A stretch of 64,000 nt of DNA from Myxococcales bacterium (GTDB taxonomy: Bacteria; Myxococcota_A; Bradymonadia; UBA7976; UBA1532). The stretch is taken from contig JACKDL010000010.1 in NCBI GenBank assembly GCA_020633555.1, positions 124,001-188,000 on the forward strand, read 5' to 3'. Under the pieces are notes generated by a model that saw only the letters and a program-made list of their open reading frames with translations, ran no database searches and was not told the DNA's origin. Shown here piece after piece: positions 35,980-43,962 of the stretch; the stretch's first letter is position 1, and every line of letters starts with the position of its first letter. The position numbers and the translations under genes are program-made.

Positions 35980-36303
35980 ATGAAGCGCCTCAACCTGACC
36001 CTCGCCGCCCTGACCCTCGCCGCCCTGCCCGCCACCGCCGGCGCCGTCAAGCTGGGCTGCCAGAACGGCTACGTCGTCGTCGAGTGCAACGACGGCACCA
36101 TCTTCACCTGCAGCGCCGGCGGCACGCAGATCGACTGCTTCGACGACGCCGCCAACATGGCCATCTACGCGGCGGGCTGCGCCGACCACGGCGGTTTGGC
36201 CGGCCTGACCAACTCCATGACGTGCTCGGTGGACTACGAGCTGGTGGTCGTCGACGGCGACGACGGCGACAGCGGCGAGCCCGCCCCGATCCGCAGCCGC
36301 TGA
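35980..36303 (+). CDS. Small secreted six-cysteine protein (paralogue A)
   Basis: 107 residues. The signal peptide (MKRLNLTLAALTLAALPATAGA) is cleaved before VKLGC. The mature domain holds six Cys, with conserved ECNDGTIFTC and QIDCFDDAANMA, and an acidic tail. It is about 60 percent identical by eye to the protein at 37708. I do not recognise the family. AGGAG lies upstream of the ATG. A sigma-54 promoter 90 bases upstream, divergent from a sigma-54 activator, suggests this is a main regulated output of that system. Confidence 0.85.
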   Translation: MKRLNLTLAALTLAALPATAGAVKLGCQNGYVVVECNDGTIFTCSAGGTQIDCFDDAANMAIYAAGCADHGGLAGLTNSMTCSVDYELVVVDGDDGDSGEPAPIRSR

Positions 36304-36310
36304 GCCCCCC

Positions 36311-36338
36311 GACCCGCCGCCCCCCGCGGCGGCGGGTC
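36311..36338 (+). terminator. GC-rich hairpin after paralogue A
   Basis: Ten-base perfect stem (GACCCGCCGC / GCGGCGGGTC) eight bases after the stop codon, with an eight-base loop. No T-tract follows. Confidence 0.5.
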
Positions 36339-36533
36339 GCCCACCCCGCCCCTGCGGGCCGCGCCGGTGGGGGGTCGCCCCCCCAACCGTGGGCCGCGCG
36401 CCCCCCACACCCGGCCCCCACCCCCGCCCGTCCGCCACGGCGACGTGGGCCGCACGCCCCTGGCACGGCCGCTGCACCGCCACTCCGCGCCGCACTCCCG
36501 CGTCCGCTGCGCGCTGGCAGCCTTGGAGGCCAC

Positions 36534-37511
36534 ATGGCTCGACCGCACTCGACGACCACCACCCTCATCTTGGCCGCGCTCTTTAGCACCGGCTGCATCC
36601 CGCCTGGCGGTGGTGGCGGCTCGGGCGGCGGCGGCGGGGTGGATGCCGACGCCGTAGGCTCGGGCGGGGCCGGCGCCGAGGACGCCGCGCCCAGCGGGCC
36701 GGGCGGCGACGCCGGAGCCGCGGGCGGGGCGGGCGGCGCAGGGATGGGCGGCGCGGGGATGGGCGGCGCCGGGGCAGGCGGCCCGCCCGGCGGGGGGCCC
36801 TTCGTCTGCGGCGAGGACGTCTCCTTCCTGGGCCAGAACTACCGCGACGCGCCGCCCAACGGCGGCAACGCCGTCTTCGAGCCCTACCGGGCCAGCTTCG
36901 ACACCGGCCTGGCGGCCGCCATGGCGCAGGCCCGCCAGGCTGACGCAGCGACGCCGATCGACGTGCGGATCACCGGCGTGGTGGTCACGGCCACCATGCC
37001 CGACCGCCCCGTGGACTCGCCCCGCAGCCAGACCCGCTTCTGGGTCGCCGACGGCGTCGCCAACGGCGAGGTGGCCCTGCCCCCCGATCTCACCGAGGGC
37101 GTGGCCGACTTCCCCATCCGCGCCGGCCAGCGGATCTCGTTCACCGCCACCCAGGTGCAGCGCTTCCACGGGCAGCCGCAGATCTCGGGCGCCACGGGCT
37201 GGGCCCTCGAGGTCGATGAGGCGGATGTCTACATCACCGAGCCCACGGATCCGCTCCGGTTCGAGAGCGATCTGGCGCGGATCGTGCGTCTGACGGGCAC
37301 CCTGCGCGGCGACGGCGCCCCCTGCGGCGGCGACAGCCGCTGCTGGACGCTGGAGATGGAGCCGGGCTGGAGCGAGACCCTGCGCAGCGCCAGCGACCGG
37401 CTGGCCCGGGGCGACTGCGTCACCTTCGTGGGCCCGGTGTCGGCCTTCGGCGGCACCGCGCAGCTCGACACCTTCAACTACGACTGGATCCACATCGAGC
37501 GCCCGGACTGA
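36534..37511 (+). CDS. Lipoprotein with Gly-rich linker and OB-like beta domains
   Basis: About 325 residues. Lipobox is STGC. A Gly/Ala/Met linker (GGAGMGGAGMGG) spans about 25-85. The remainder contains two beta-rich segments, ITGVVVTATMP...FWVADG and RLTGTLRGDG...CWTLEMEPG, with the rhythm of OB folds such as those in secreted nucleic-acid-binding lipoproteins. No specific family is certain. It lies between the two cysteine-rich paralogues on the same strand. GGAGG precedes the ATG. Confidence 0.7.
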   Translation: MARPHSTTTTLILAALFSTGCIPPGGGGGSGGGGGVDADAVGSGGAGAEDAAPSGPGGDAGAAGGAGGAGMGGAGMGGAGAGGPPGGGPFVCGEDVSFLGQNYRDAPPNGGNAVFEPYRASFDTGLAAAMAQARQADAATPIDVRITGVVVTATMPDRPVDSPRSQTRFWVADGVANGEVALPPDLTEGVADFPIRAGQRISFTATQVQRFHGQPQISGATGWALEVDEADVYITEPTDPLRFESDLARIVRLTGTLRGDGAPCGGDSRCWTLEMEPGWSETLRSASDRLARGDCVTFVGPVSAFGGTAQLDTFNYDWIHIERPD

Positions 37512-37707
37512 GCGCCCGGCGCCGTGCCCCCAATTGTGGGGGGTGGCCCCCCCACCCCGCCCCCCATCACGCCAAAAGCCCAATGATTCCGGCCAGCACG
37601 ATGGCTGCAGACTTCCCTGACGACGGCGGCGGGCTCACCCCCGCCGCACCCGAGACCGCCCCTGAATGCGCTGACCGGCTGCCTGACGCAGCCCCACTGG
37701 AGACCCC

Positions 37708-38034
37708 ATGAACCGCATGCAGCTCGCCCTCGCCGCCCTGACCTTCGCGCTCCTCCCCGCCACCGCAGGCGCCGTCAAGCTCGTCTGCCAGGGCGGCTAC
37801 CAGGTGGTGCAGTGCAACGACGGCACCATCTTCACCTGCACCGCCGGCGGCCAGCAGATCGACTGCTACGACGACGCGACCAACATGGCCGCCTACGCGC
37901 AGGGCTGCGCCGAGCACGGCGGGCTGGCGGGCCTGGTGAACTCCATGGAGTGCTCGGCGGACTTCGAAGACGACGTCGTGCACGGCGACGACGGCGAGCC
38001 CATCGAGGAGATCATCCCCATCCGCCGCCGCTGA
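37708..38034 (+). CDS. Small secreted six-cysteine protein (paralogue B)
   Basis: 108 residues. It has the same signal-peptide type and all six Cys of the protein at 35980: VKLVC, QCNDGTIFTC, QIDCYDD, QGC, MEC. An acidic tail ends PIRRR. Differences are spread through the sequence, as expected of an old duplication. No sigma-54 element could be seen in the 196 bases upstream, so expression may differ from paralogue A. GGAG precedes the ATG. Confidence 0.85.
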   Translation: MNRMQLALAALTFALLPATAGAVKLVCQGGYQVVQCNDGTIFTCTAGGQQIDCYDDATNMAAYAQGCAEHGGLAGLVNSMECSADFEDDVVHGDDGEPIEEIIPIRRR

Positions 38035-38106
38035 GCACCTGAGCACCGGGCCCACTGGGCCCACCGGGTCCACCGAGCCGGCGGCGACGCCTGGCCGTCC
38101 TCCCCA

Positions 38107-38157
38107 GCGCAGGCGCATGTGGACCCCCGACCGCCAAGGGGCCCCATGCGCCTGCGC
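38107..38157. promoter_or_regulatory. Perfect 13-bp inverted repeat before the AraC regulator
   Basis: GCGCAGGCGCATG and its exact reverse complement, separated by 25 bases, lie 75 bases upstream of the AraC-type gene and 72 bases after paralogue B. It may be an operator for the regulator or a factor-assisted terminator; there is no T-tract. Confidence 0.5.
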
Positions 38158-38232
38158 ACCTTTCCCCTCGCACCCGCCGGCGCCCGACTGGGCGTGCAGT
38201 GCGCGTTGAAAACCCCGGCTCCGGAGGCCCCC

Positions 38233-39255
38233 ATGTCATCCCCCATGGTCCACGCCAGCTTCGTCCGCGTCATCCTGGCCGGTGCCCACCGGCTCGACCT
38301 GGACACCGCCGCCCTGATCCGCCGGGCCAACCTGCTGCCCGAGCCGCTCGAGGCCGCCGACGGGCGCGTGCCGCAGACTGCCGTGCATGGGCTCTGGGAA
38401 GCGCTCTGCCAGACGCTGGACGACCCCGCCGCGGGCCTACGAGTGGCGGCGGCCGGCCCCACCCGCGCCCTGGGGGTGCTGGAGTACGCGGTGCGCCACT
38501 GCCGCACCCTGGGCGAGATCTGCGAGCGGCTGGCCCGCTTCGCGCCCCTCATCAACCCCGCCGGGCAGATCGCCCTGCGACGGGAGCCGGGCGGCCTGCG
38601 GGTCATCTACCGCGACCTGGACCACCCGGTGCCCACCCGCTGCGCCGTCGACTTCGTGCTGGGCTACCTGCTGCACCGGCTGCGGGCCTTCACCGGCCAC
38701 GCCCTGTACCCGCTTGAGATCAGCTTCCAGCACCGCGAGCCGGCCGATGCCGCCCCCTACCGCCGCTTCTTCCGCGGCCCGGTGCGCTGGCGCCAGCCCA
38801 CCAGCAGCATGCTGTTCAGCCACGCCCAGCTGCGGGTGCCCGTCCAGGCGCCCGACACCGAGCTGGCCACGCTCATGCAGCAGCTTGCCGAGGAGCGGCT
38901 GGCCCGGCTGACCGTGGGGGCCACCCCCTGCCTGGCGGCGCAGGTGCGCGACCAGCTCAAGGCCCTGCTGCCCCAGAACCAGGGCACGCTGGACGAGGTG
39001 GCCCGCCGGCTGGGCCACTCGGGCCGCACGGTCCAGCGGCGGCTTCAGGCAGAGGGCACCCACTTCAAGGCCCTGCTGGCCGAGGTGCGCATGGAGTTGG
39101 CGGCTGGGCTGCTGGGCGAGGGCCAGCTCCCCGTGGCCGAGGTGGCCTGGCTGACGGGCTTCAGCGGGCCCAGCGCCTTCCACCGGGCGTTCCGCGGTGC
39201 CTACGGGCTCACCCCCGGCGCCTGGCGCGAGGCGGCCTGCGCGAGCGGCGGCTGA
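38233..39255 (+). CDS. AraC family transcriptional regulator
   Basis: About 340 residues. The N-terminal part fits the arabinose-binding-like (AraC/OruR-type, PF12625-like) domain. The C-terminal 100 residues carry two HTH motifs: TLDEVARRLGHSGRTVQRRLQAEGTHFKALLAE and PVAEVAWLTGFSGPSAFHRAFRGAYGLTPGAWR. The start at 38233 has GGAGG eight bases upstream. A perfect inverted repeat precedes the gene. The inducer is unknown. Confidence 0.88.
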   Translation: MSSPMVHASFVRVILAGAHRLDLDTAALIRRANLLPEPLEAADGRVPQTAVHGLWEALCQTLDDPAAGLRVAAAGPTRALGVLEYAVRHCRTLGEICERLARFAPLINPAGQIALRREPGGLRVIYRDLDHPVPTRCAVDFVLGYLLHRLRAFTGHALYPLEISFQHREPADAAPYRRFFRGPVRWRQPTSSMLFSHAQLRVPVQAPDTELATLMQQLAEERLARLTVGATPCLAAQVRDQLKALLPQNQGTLDEVARRLGHSGRTVQRRLQAEGTHFKALLAEVRMELAAGLLGEGQLPVAEVAWLTGFSGPSAFHRAFRGAYGLTPGAWREAACASGG

Positions 39256-39342
39256 TCGGCCCCCCGCTCAGGGCGCGCCACGCCGGCCACGCCCGCGCAC
39301 GCTGCCGTTCCATGGCGCGCCCCGCTGGCGTAGGGTCTGGCC

Positions 39343-40392
39343 ATGCCCGATTGGCTCAACGACATCTGGCAGGTGGCCCCGGCCCGCGCTGCGATCATCC
39401 TCGCCGGCACCTTCCTGCTCGCCGGCCTGCTCGAACGCGGCATGCGCTGGGGCTTCGGCCTGCTCAACGCCCGCACCCGCTGGCAGCTCCCCGAGCAGGT
39501 GCTGGACGCCGTGCGCCGGCCCACCTTCGTCACCGTGCTGGCCCTGGGCGCCGAGTGGGCCAGCCGCGAGGGGCACCTGCACGAGCGGGTGGTCTTCGTG
39601 GTGCGCGCGGTGCTGGCCACGGTGGCCATCATCCTGTGGACCTGGGCGGGCATGCGCCTGGCCTCGGCGGCCCTGCACCGCCGCAGCCGCAACGGCCTGC
39701 CCGGCCTCATCCAGCCCAGCACGCTGCCCGTCTTCGACATCATGGCCAAGGTCACCGCCATGGCGGTGGGCCTGTACCTGGTGTTCCTGGCCTGGGACAT
39801 CAACCTCACCGCCTGGCTGGCCTCGGCCGGCGTGCTGGGCATCGCGGTGGGCTTCGCGGCCAAGGACACCCTGGCCAACCTGTTCGCCGGCATCTTCATC
39901 CTGGCCGATCGGCCCTACCAGCTCGGCGACTGGATCGTCCTCGGCGAGCTGCGCGGCCGGGTCACCCACATCGGCGTGCGCTCCACCCGGCTGGTCACCA
40001 TCAACGACATCGAGATCACCGTGCCCAACGCCATGATCGCCGAGGGCAAGATCGTCAACGAGGCCGGCGGCCCCCAGCGCGCCTTCCGCATGGCGGTGAG
40101 CGTGGGCGTGGCCTACGGCAGCGACATCCAGGCGGTGCGCGACGCCCTGATGGAGGCCGCCCGCGCCCAGGCCGCTCTGCTGGCCGACGACCCGCCCCCG
40201 GTGGTGCGCTTCATGGCCTTCGGCGACTCTTCGCTGGACTTCACCCTGTACGTCTACGTCGAGGATCCGGGCCGCCGCGAGCTGATCCTCGACGCCCTGA
40301 ACACCGAGGTCTACGCCGCCCTCGCCCAGGCGAACATCACCATCCCCTTCCCGCAGCGCGACGTGTGGTTGCGCAACGCGCCGGGCGGCTGA
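39343..40392 (+). CDS. MscS-type mechanosensitive channel
   Basis: 349 residues. Several N-terminal membrane helices lead to the conserved pore helix region LASAGVLGIAVGFAAKDTLANLFAGIFILADRPYQLGDWI, a strong MscS signature. The beta domain (GRVTHIGVRSTRLVTINDIEITVPNAMI) and C-terminal domain follow. It releases solutes on hypo-osmotic shock. It is followed by three bases and then the first Clp-like ATPase start, so it may be cotranscribed with that module. Confidence 0.92.
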   Translation: MPDWLNDIWQVAPARAAIILAGTFLLAGLLERGMRWGFGLLNARTRWQLPEQVLDAVRRPTFVTVLALGAEWASREGHLHERVVFVVRAVLATVAIILWTWAGMRLASAALHRRSRNGLPGLIQPSTLPVFDIMAKVTAMAVGLYLVFLAWDINLTAWLASAGVLGIAVGFAAKDTLANLFAGIFILADRPYQLGDWIVLGELRGRVTHIGVRSTRLVTINDIEITVPNAMIAEGKIVNEAGGPQRAFRMAVSVGVAYGSDIQAVRDALMEAARAQAALLADDPPPVVRFMAFGDSSLDFTLYVYVEDPGRRELILDALNTEVYAALAQANITIPFPQRDVWLRNAPGG

Positions 40393-40395
40393 CCG

Positions 40396-43300
40396 GTGCA
40401 GTTCACCGTCCAGCTCTTCATCCAGGCCCACCACCACGGCTTCTACACCGTGCACGTGCTGGGCGAGCCCAGCCTGGTGGTGCACACCGACGACCTGGAT
40501 CAGGCCCGCGAGGATCTGACCCTGGTGCTGGCCGACCGCTTCGAGCGCATGCACCCGCGCCTGGTGGGCAAGTACGCCGAGGCCGGCGGGCTCACCGCCC
40601 ACACCGTGCCCGTGCCCGACGCCTTGGTCGTGGACAGCGATGACGGCCCCGAGCCGCGCCCCGCCGAGGCCACCGTGCTGGTGGGCGCCGATCGCCGCTG
40701 GTGGCGGGTGCACGCCCCCCGCTGGGACCTGCGCGCCTGGGTGCCGCGCAGCGAGGACGTCGAGGCCGCCGCCTCGGCCCTGCTGGCCGATCACGCCGCC
40801 CACCTGCCCGAGGCGCAGCGGCTGGCCCTGCGCCGCGAGGGCGACGAGTGGATCGAGCCCCTGGTGGTCGAGGCCGACGGCGCCCGCCCCGCCCAGTTCC
40901 TGGGCACCTGGCGCACCCGCGACTTCCTGCCCGAGCCCGGCCCGCCGAAGGACGCCGAGCCCGACGGCGCCGACGGCGACGAGTCCGAGGACGGCGACGC
41001 CCCGAACAAGCCTGGCAAGCACGGCAAGAAGCCCAAGCGGCCGGCCACCCCCAGCCTGGCCCGGGTGGGCGTCGCCCTGCACACCCAGGCCAAGGACGGC
41101 GAGCTGGAGCAGGCCTACGGCCGCGACGCCGACGTGCAGGCGCTGCTGGGCCAGCTCGCCTACAAGGGCGCCTGCATCGCGGTGGTGGGCGACCCCGGCG
41201 TGGGCAAGACCGCGCTGCTCAACGCCCTGGCCCAGGCCGTCTACCAGCAAACCAAGGACGGCCCCCTGAAGGCCCGCCCGGTGTTCTACGCCGACGCCAG
41301 CCGCCTCATCGCCGGCCAGGGCTTCTTCGGCGACTGGCAGCAGCAGTGCCTGGACGTGGTGAACGAGGCCATCGAAGCCGACGCGGTGCTTTACCTGGGC
41401 GACCTGCTGGCCCTGCTGGACGCCGGCAAGTCCGCCCACTCCGACCAGAACGTCTCGCTGCTGCTCAAGCCCTACCTGGCCGGCGGCCGGCTGACCGTGG
41501 TGGGCGAGGCCAGCACCGCCGCCTGGGCCAAGCTGGAGCTGCGCGACGCCGGGTTCGCCCGCCTGTTCGCCCCCTACCGGGTGGCCGAGCCGCAAGCCTC
41601 TGATCTGCCTGGCATTCTCAGCCAGGTGGCCGCCGAGATCGGCGCCGAGACGGGCCTCACCGTGCGGCCCGAGGCCATCGCCGCGGTGGACGAGCTGACC
41701 ACCCGCTTCCGCAGCGACGGCGCCCGCCTGGGCCAGGCCGTGCACTTCCTGCGGCGCCTGCTGGACGACGCCGCCTTCCAGGCCGAGCAGGCCGAGGACG
41801 ACCGCCCCCCGGCCCCCATCGGCCGCGCCGCCGTGGTGGCCCGCCTGTGCGCCGAGACGGGCATGCCCGAGTTCCTGATCCAGGACGACGTGCCCCTGGA
41901 TCCCGCCGCCGTGCAGGCCCACTTCCGCAAGCGCCTGATCGGCCAGGACGACGCGGTGCGCCGCATGACCGATCTGGTGGCGCTCATGAAGGCCGGCCTG
42001 GCCGATCTGGGCCGCCCCCTGGGCTCGTTCTTGTTCGTGGGCCCCACCGGCGTGGGCAAGACCGAGATGGCCAAGGCCCTGGCCGAGTTCCTGTTCGGCC
42101 GCAAGGACCGCCTCACCCGCTTCGACATGAGCGAGTTCGTGCGCCCCGACAGCGTGCACCGCTTCCTGGGCGACGCCGGCGAGGAGGGCCTGCTCATCGG
42201 CCAGATCCGCCGCCAGCCCTTCTGCGTGCTGCTGCTGGACGAGGTCGAGAAGGCCCACCCCGCCGTGTTCGACGTGCTGCTGCAGGTGCTGGGCGAGGCC
42301 CGGCTGACCGACCAGGCCGGCCGCACCGCCGACTTCCGCAACACCGTCGTGCTCATGACCAGCAACCTGGGCGTCGAGACCTTCAAGCGCCGCCCCGGCT
42401 TCGGCCGCGCGCCCACCGCCGACGCCTTCAAGCAGCACTTCCTGGCCGAGGCCGAGCGCTTCTTCCGGCCCGAGCTGTTCAACCGGCTGGACCACATCGT
42501 GCCCTTCCTGCCCCTGGAGGGGCCGGCCATCGACCGCATCACCGGCCGCGAGCTGGCCGCCTTCGCCGAGCGCGAGGGCCTGAAGCAGCGCGGCATCGAG
42601 CTGACCCTGGCCGCCGACGTGCACCCCTGGATCGCCGCCCGGGGCGTGGAGCCCCGCTACGGCGCCCGCCCCCTGAAGCGCCTGATCGAGCGGCAGCTCA
42701 CCGCGCCGCTCGCCCAGCACCTCGCCGGCCGCCGGGTGGCCCCCGGGCACGGCGTGCAGGTGGCCGCCGCCGGCGAGGCGCTGGCCTTCGCCAGCACCGA
42801 GGGCCAGGGCCAGCGCGGCCCCGCCGCCGCCCGCAAGGCCGTGCGCGCCTTCCTGGATCAGGTGGGCGTGCTGCGCTGGCAGGTGCAGCAGTGGCTGGAC
42901 TCGGCCCCCCTGCGCGAGGCCCGCCAGGCCGTGCGCCTGGTGGATCGCCTGGCCAGCCAGCCCCGGTTCTGGGACGACCGCGAGGCCGCCGAGGCCCGCA
43001 GCCGGCGGGCGCAGATCGACCGCGTCGTCGTCGAGGGCTTCGAGCGCGCGGGCTCCCAGCTCGCCGGCGTCGAGGACCTGGCCTACGAGGCCTTCCACGC
43101 CCGCGACGAGAGCCCCCTGGAGGCCCTGGCCCCCGAGCTGGCCGACGTGGGCGGCAAGCTGGACGACCTGGAGGTGGCCCTGCTGGCCCGCGCCCACACC
43201 GATCCCGACCGGTGCGTGCTGTACCTGAAGGCCAGCGAGGACGGCGATCTGCTGCTGCGGCAGGTGATCGAGGCCTACACCGCGCTGGCGCAGGCCAGCG

Positions 43301-43962
43301 GCTGGGCGCTCGCCGTGCGCACCGCCAAAGAGACGGACTGGGCCCGCGAGGCCCGCAAGGCCCGCGAAGCGAAGGACCGCGCCCGCGCCCGCAAAGGCGG
43401 CGACGACGACGACGAGGCCGGCGGCAAGCCCAAGCGCGCCCGCGAGGGCAGCCACCTGGCCGATCCGCGGGCCTGGACCTGGGGCGCCTGGCACGCGCTC
43501 GAGGCGACGCCCGCCGACGAGGCCAGCCCCGAGGCCGACCCGGCCACCCACGAGCGGCGCCTGCGCTCGGCCCGCTACACCTTCGTCGACCAGGCCAAAG
43601 CCGGCGCCCACACCCGCGTGCGCGCCCTGCGCTTCCAGGGGCCCAACGTGGCCGTCTGGCTCACGCAAGAGGACGGCGCCCACCTGCTCACCGGCCAGTC
43701 GGGCGGCGCCACCCCCACCGTGCGGGTGCTCAGCCAGCCCGGCGAGCCCCGCCTGAGCAACCCCGCCGACCTGCGCCTGCCCGCCCACAAGCGGCGGCTC
43801 ATCCAGGACAACACCCGCCAGGTGCACGACCCGGTCATCGGCCTCAGCGTGCCCTTCAAGAACCTGCTGGCCGAGCCCTACCGCCAGCTCCAGCGCGCCG
43901 CCCTGTACCACGGTGTGTTCGGCGAGGGCGCCCACAAGCTCTTCGCCCGGGGGGACGGCTGA
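40396..43962 (+). CDS. ClpA-type double AAA+ ATPase fused to a release-factor-2-like domain
   Basis: 1188 residues. A non-Clp N-terminal region (1-180) has two beta-beta-alpha units, then an acidic/Lys linker (180-215). D1 has Walker A GDPGVGKT (265-272), but the Walker B position reads VLYLGDLL (about 331-338) without the catalytic Glu. D2 has intact GPTGVGKT (549-556), LLLDEVEKAHP (about 612-622), FNRLDH and the C-terminal ClpB_D2 region. No M-domain coiled coil. From about 853 it matches RF2: QPRFWDDREAAEARSRR, LxDLExxLL, DPDRCVLYLKA, YTALAQASGW, and near the end SNPADLR. The GGQ site is replaced by AHKRRLI (about 1130-1136). The gene overlaps the next ATPase gene by one base (TGATG). Role unknown. 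Confidence 0.88.
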   Translation: MQFTVQLFIQAHHHGFYTVHVLGEPSLVVHTDDLDQAREDLTLVLADRFERMHPRLVGKYAEAGGLTAHTVPVPDALVVDSDDGPEPRPAEATVLVGADRRWWRVHAPRWDLRAWVPRSEDVEAAASALLADHAAHLPEAQRLALRREGDEWIEPLVVEADGARPAQFLGTWRTRDFLPEPGPPKDAEPDGADGDESEDGDAPNKPGKHGKKPKRPATPSLARVGVALHTQAKDGELEQAYGRDADVQALLGQLAYKGACIAVVGDPGVGKTALLNALAQAVYQQTKDGPLKARPVFYADASRLIAGQGFFGDWQQQCLDVVNEAIEADAVLYLGDLLALLDAGKSAHSDQNVSLLLKPYLAGGRLTVVGEASTAAWAKLELRDAGFARLFAPYRVAEPQASDLPGILSQVAAEIGAETGLTVRPEAIAAVDELTTRFRSDGARLGQAVHFLRRLLDDAAFQAEQAEDDRPPAPIGRAAVVARLCAETGMPEFLIQDDVPLDPAAVQAHFRKRLIGQDDAVRRMTDLVALMKAGLADLGRPLGSFLFVGPTGVGKTEMAKALAEFLFGRKDRLTRFDMSEFVRPDSVHRFLGDAGEEGLLIGQIRRQPFCVLLLDEVEKAHPAVFDVLLQVLGEARLTDQAGRTADFRNTVVLMTSNLGVETFKRRPGFGRAPTADAFKQHFLAEAERFFRPELFNRLDHIVPFLPLEGPAIDRITGRELAAFAEREGLKQRGIELTLAADVHPWIAARGVEPRYGARPLKRLIERQLTAPLAQHLAGRRVAPGHGVQVAAAGEALAFASTEGQGQRGPAAARKAVRAFLDQVGVLRWQVQQWLDSAPLREARQAVRLVDRLASQPRFWDDREAAEARSRRAQIDRVVVEGFERAGSQLAGVEDLAYEAFHARDESPLEALAPELADVGGKLDDLEVALLARAHTDPDRCVLYLKASEDGDLLLRQVIEAYTALAQASGWALAVRTAKETDWAREARKAREAKDRARARKGGDDDDEAGGKPKRAREGSHLADPRAWTWGAWHALEATPADEASPEADPATHERRLRSARYTFVDQAKAGAHTRVRALRFQGPNVAVWLTQEDGAHLLTGQSGGATPTVRVLSQPGEPRLSNPADLRLPAHKRRLIQDNTRQVHDPVIGLSVPFKNLLAEPYRQLQRAALYHGVFGEGAHKLFARGDG

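Noticed and set aside
37512..37707. Sigma-54 promoter for the second cysteine-rich gene
   Set aside because: No GG-N10-GC site with adequate flanks was found; nearest matches have spacing of 9 or 11.
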